A stretch of DNA of 23,403 nucleotides, from contig DMPC01000098.1 of the NCBI GenBank assembly GCA_003456155.1, positions 15,530-38,932 on the forward strand, read 5' to 3'. Position numbers and translations under genes: made by a program. Below, in pieces: positions 23,117 through 23,403 of the stretch. This stretch comes from Actinomycetota bacterium. Lineage in GTDB: Bacteria; Actinomycetota; Actinomycetes; S36-B12. The notes beneath the pieces are model-generated. The model worked only from the letters and a program-made list of their open reading frames with translations. It did not search any database and was not told the origin of the DNA. Numbering within the stretch: the first letter of the stretch is position 1; each line of letters starts with the position of its first letter.

Positions 23117-23403
23117 GACGCAGCGGTGGCGTTCGTGACGAACCTCTCGTATCCCTCAGCCTCGAGCACGGAGGCCAGTTCAGGGCCGCCGCTCTCGACG
23201 ATGCGACCGTCCACGAACACGTGCACGACGTCAGGGTGGATGTAGCGCAGGATCCGCGTGTAGTGCGTGATCAGGAGGGTCCCGGCCCCGGTCTCCTCCC
23301 GGAAGGCATTGAAGCCCTCCGAGACGATGCGCAGGGCGTCCACATCCAGCCCGGAGTCGGTCTCGTCGAGAACCGCGATCTTCGGCTTCAGCATCGAGAG
23401 CTG
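23113..23403 (-). CDS. sufC: Fe-S assembly ATPase SufC (partial, C-terminal part)
   Basis: The gene runs off the right edge, so only the last 96 codons are seen. Walker B and D-loop are visible as AVLDETDSGLDVDALR, and the switch histidine lies in LLITHYTRILRYI. VHVFVDGRIVESGGPELA and the C-terminal LEAEGYERF are typical of SufC. The reading frame continues through the window edge (QLSMLKPK), so the first internal ATG is not the start. SufC is the ATPase of the SufBCD scaffold; sufB and sufD are expected upstream, outside the window. Confidence 0.94.
   Translation of the reverse strand, partial: QLSMLKPKIAVLDETDSGLDVDALRIVSEGFNAFREETGAGTLLITHYTRILRYIHPDVVHVFVDGRIVESGGPELASVLEAEGYERFVTNATAAS

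Overview
The window is a gene-dense, visibly G+C-rich stretch of an Actinomycetota (actinobacterial) chromosome. Three things support this: GTG and TTG starts, -10-only TANNNT promoters with leaderless genes, and gene neighbourhoods I know from Mycobacterium and Streptomyces. The minus-strand block 11123-1443 matches, as I recall it, the M. tuberculosis order pgsA2-Rv1823-Rv1824-Rv1825-gcvH-garA-Rv1828-Rv1829-Rv1830-gcvB. The right end matches sufC-sufS-sufU-sufT followed by an Rv1473-like ABC-F gene and an EchA12-like crotonase gene. I cannot place the organism below phylum or class. There are no rRNA or tRNA genes, CRISPR arrays, prophages or insertion sequences, and no gene-free stretch longer than about 275 bases.

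Layout. 1-1442: a BtuF-like metal-receptor protein (+) converges on a SHOCT membrane protein (-) across a strong bidirectional hairpin. 1443-4580: gcvP (-) under a tandem glycine riboswitch. 4588-11123: a long minus-strand series runs from an orphan ABC ATPase through a CDP-alcohol phosphatidyltransferase, a truncated nucleotidyltransferase-like ORF, DUF881-sbp-DUF881, gcvH, a zinc-ribbon GarA-type FHA protein, an FtsR-type MerR regulator, a bifunctional-nuclease-domain protein and a second MerR regulator (Rv1830/ResR-like). 11172-12398: serB (+), transcribed divergently. 12370-14602: dodecin-fabG-fabI(InhA-type)-sixA (-). 14675-16587: DUF3099-SURF1-SDR (+). 16584-20924: ABC-F, crotonase, ABC exporter (-). 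20962-21048: a 20-bp tandem repeat. 21062-23403: sufC(partial)-sufS-sufU-sufT (-).

How the genes work together. The left half couples the glycine cleavage system (gcvP under glycine control, gcvH in the neighbouring operon) with GarA-type control of central nitrogen/carbon metabolism and with MerR-type cell-division regulators. The middle carries a fatty-acid elongation pair (FabG/InhA-type FabI), serine biosynthesis (SerB) and a cytochrome-oxidase assembly factor (SURF1). The right end is Fe-S cluster assembly.

Most of this is conserved actinobacterial core, and I see no clear new defence or mobile system. The most unusual items are: (i) a 105-codon nucleotidyltransferase-like ORF that has lost its signature lysine yet is kept in an overlapping operon; (ii) a 20-bp tandem array between sufT and the ABC-F gene that would give serial UUCG-loop mini-hairpins on the minus-strand transcript; (iii) six genes with the same TANNNT-N6-start architecture implying leaderless mRNAs, in one case with the upstream stop codon forming part of the -10; and (iv) an 8-bp inverted repeat sitting exactly on the -10 and -35 of the merR promoter.
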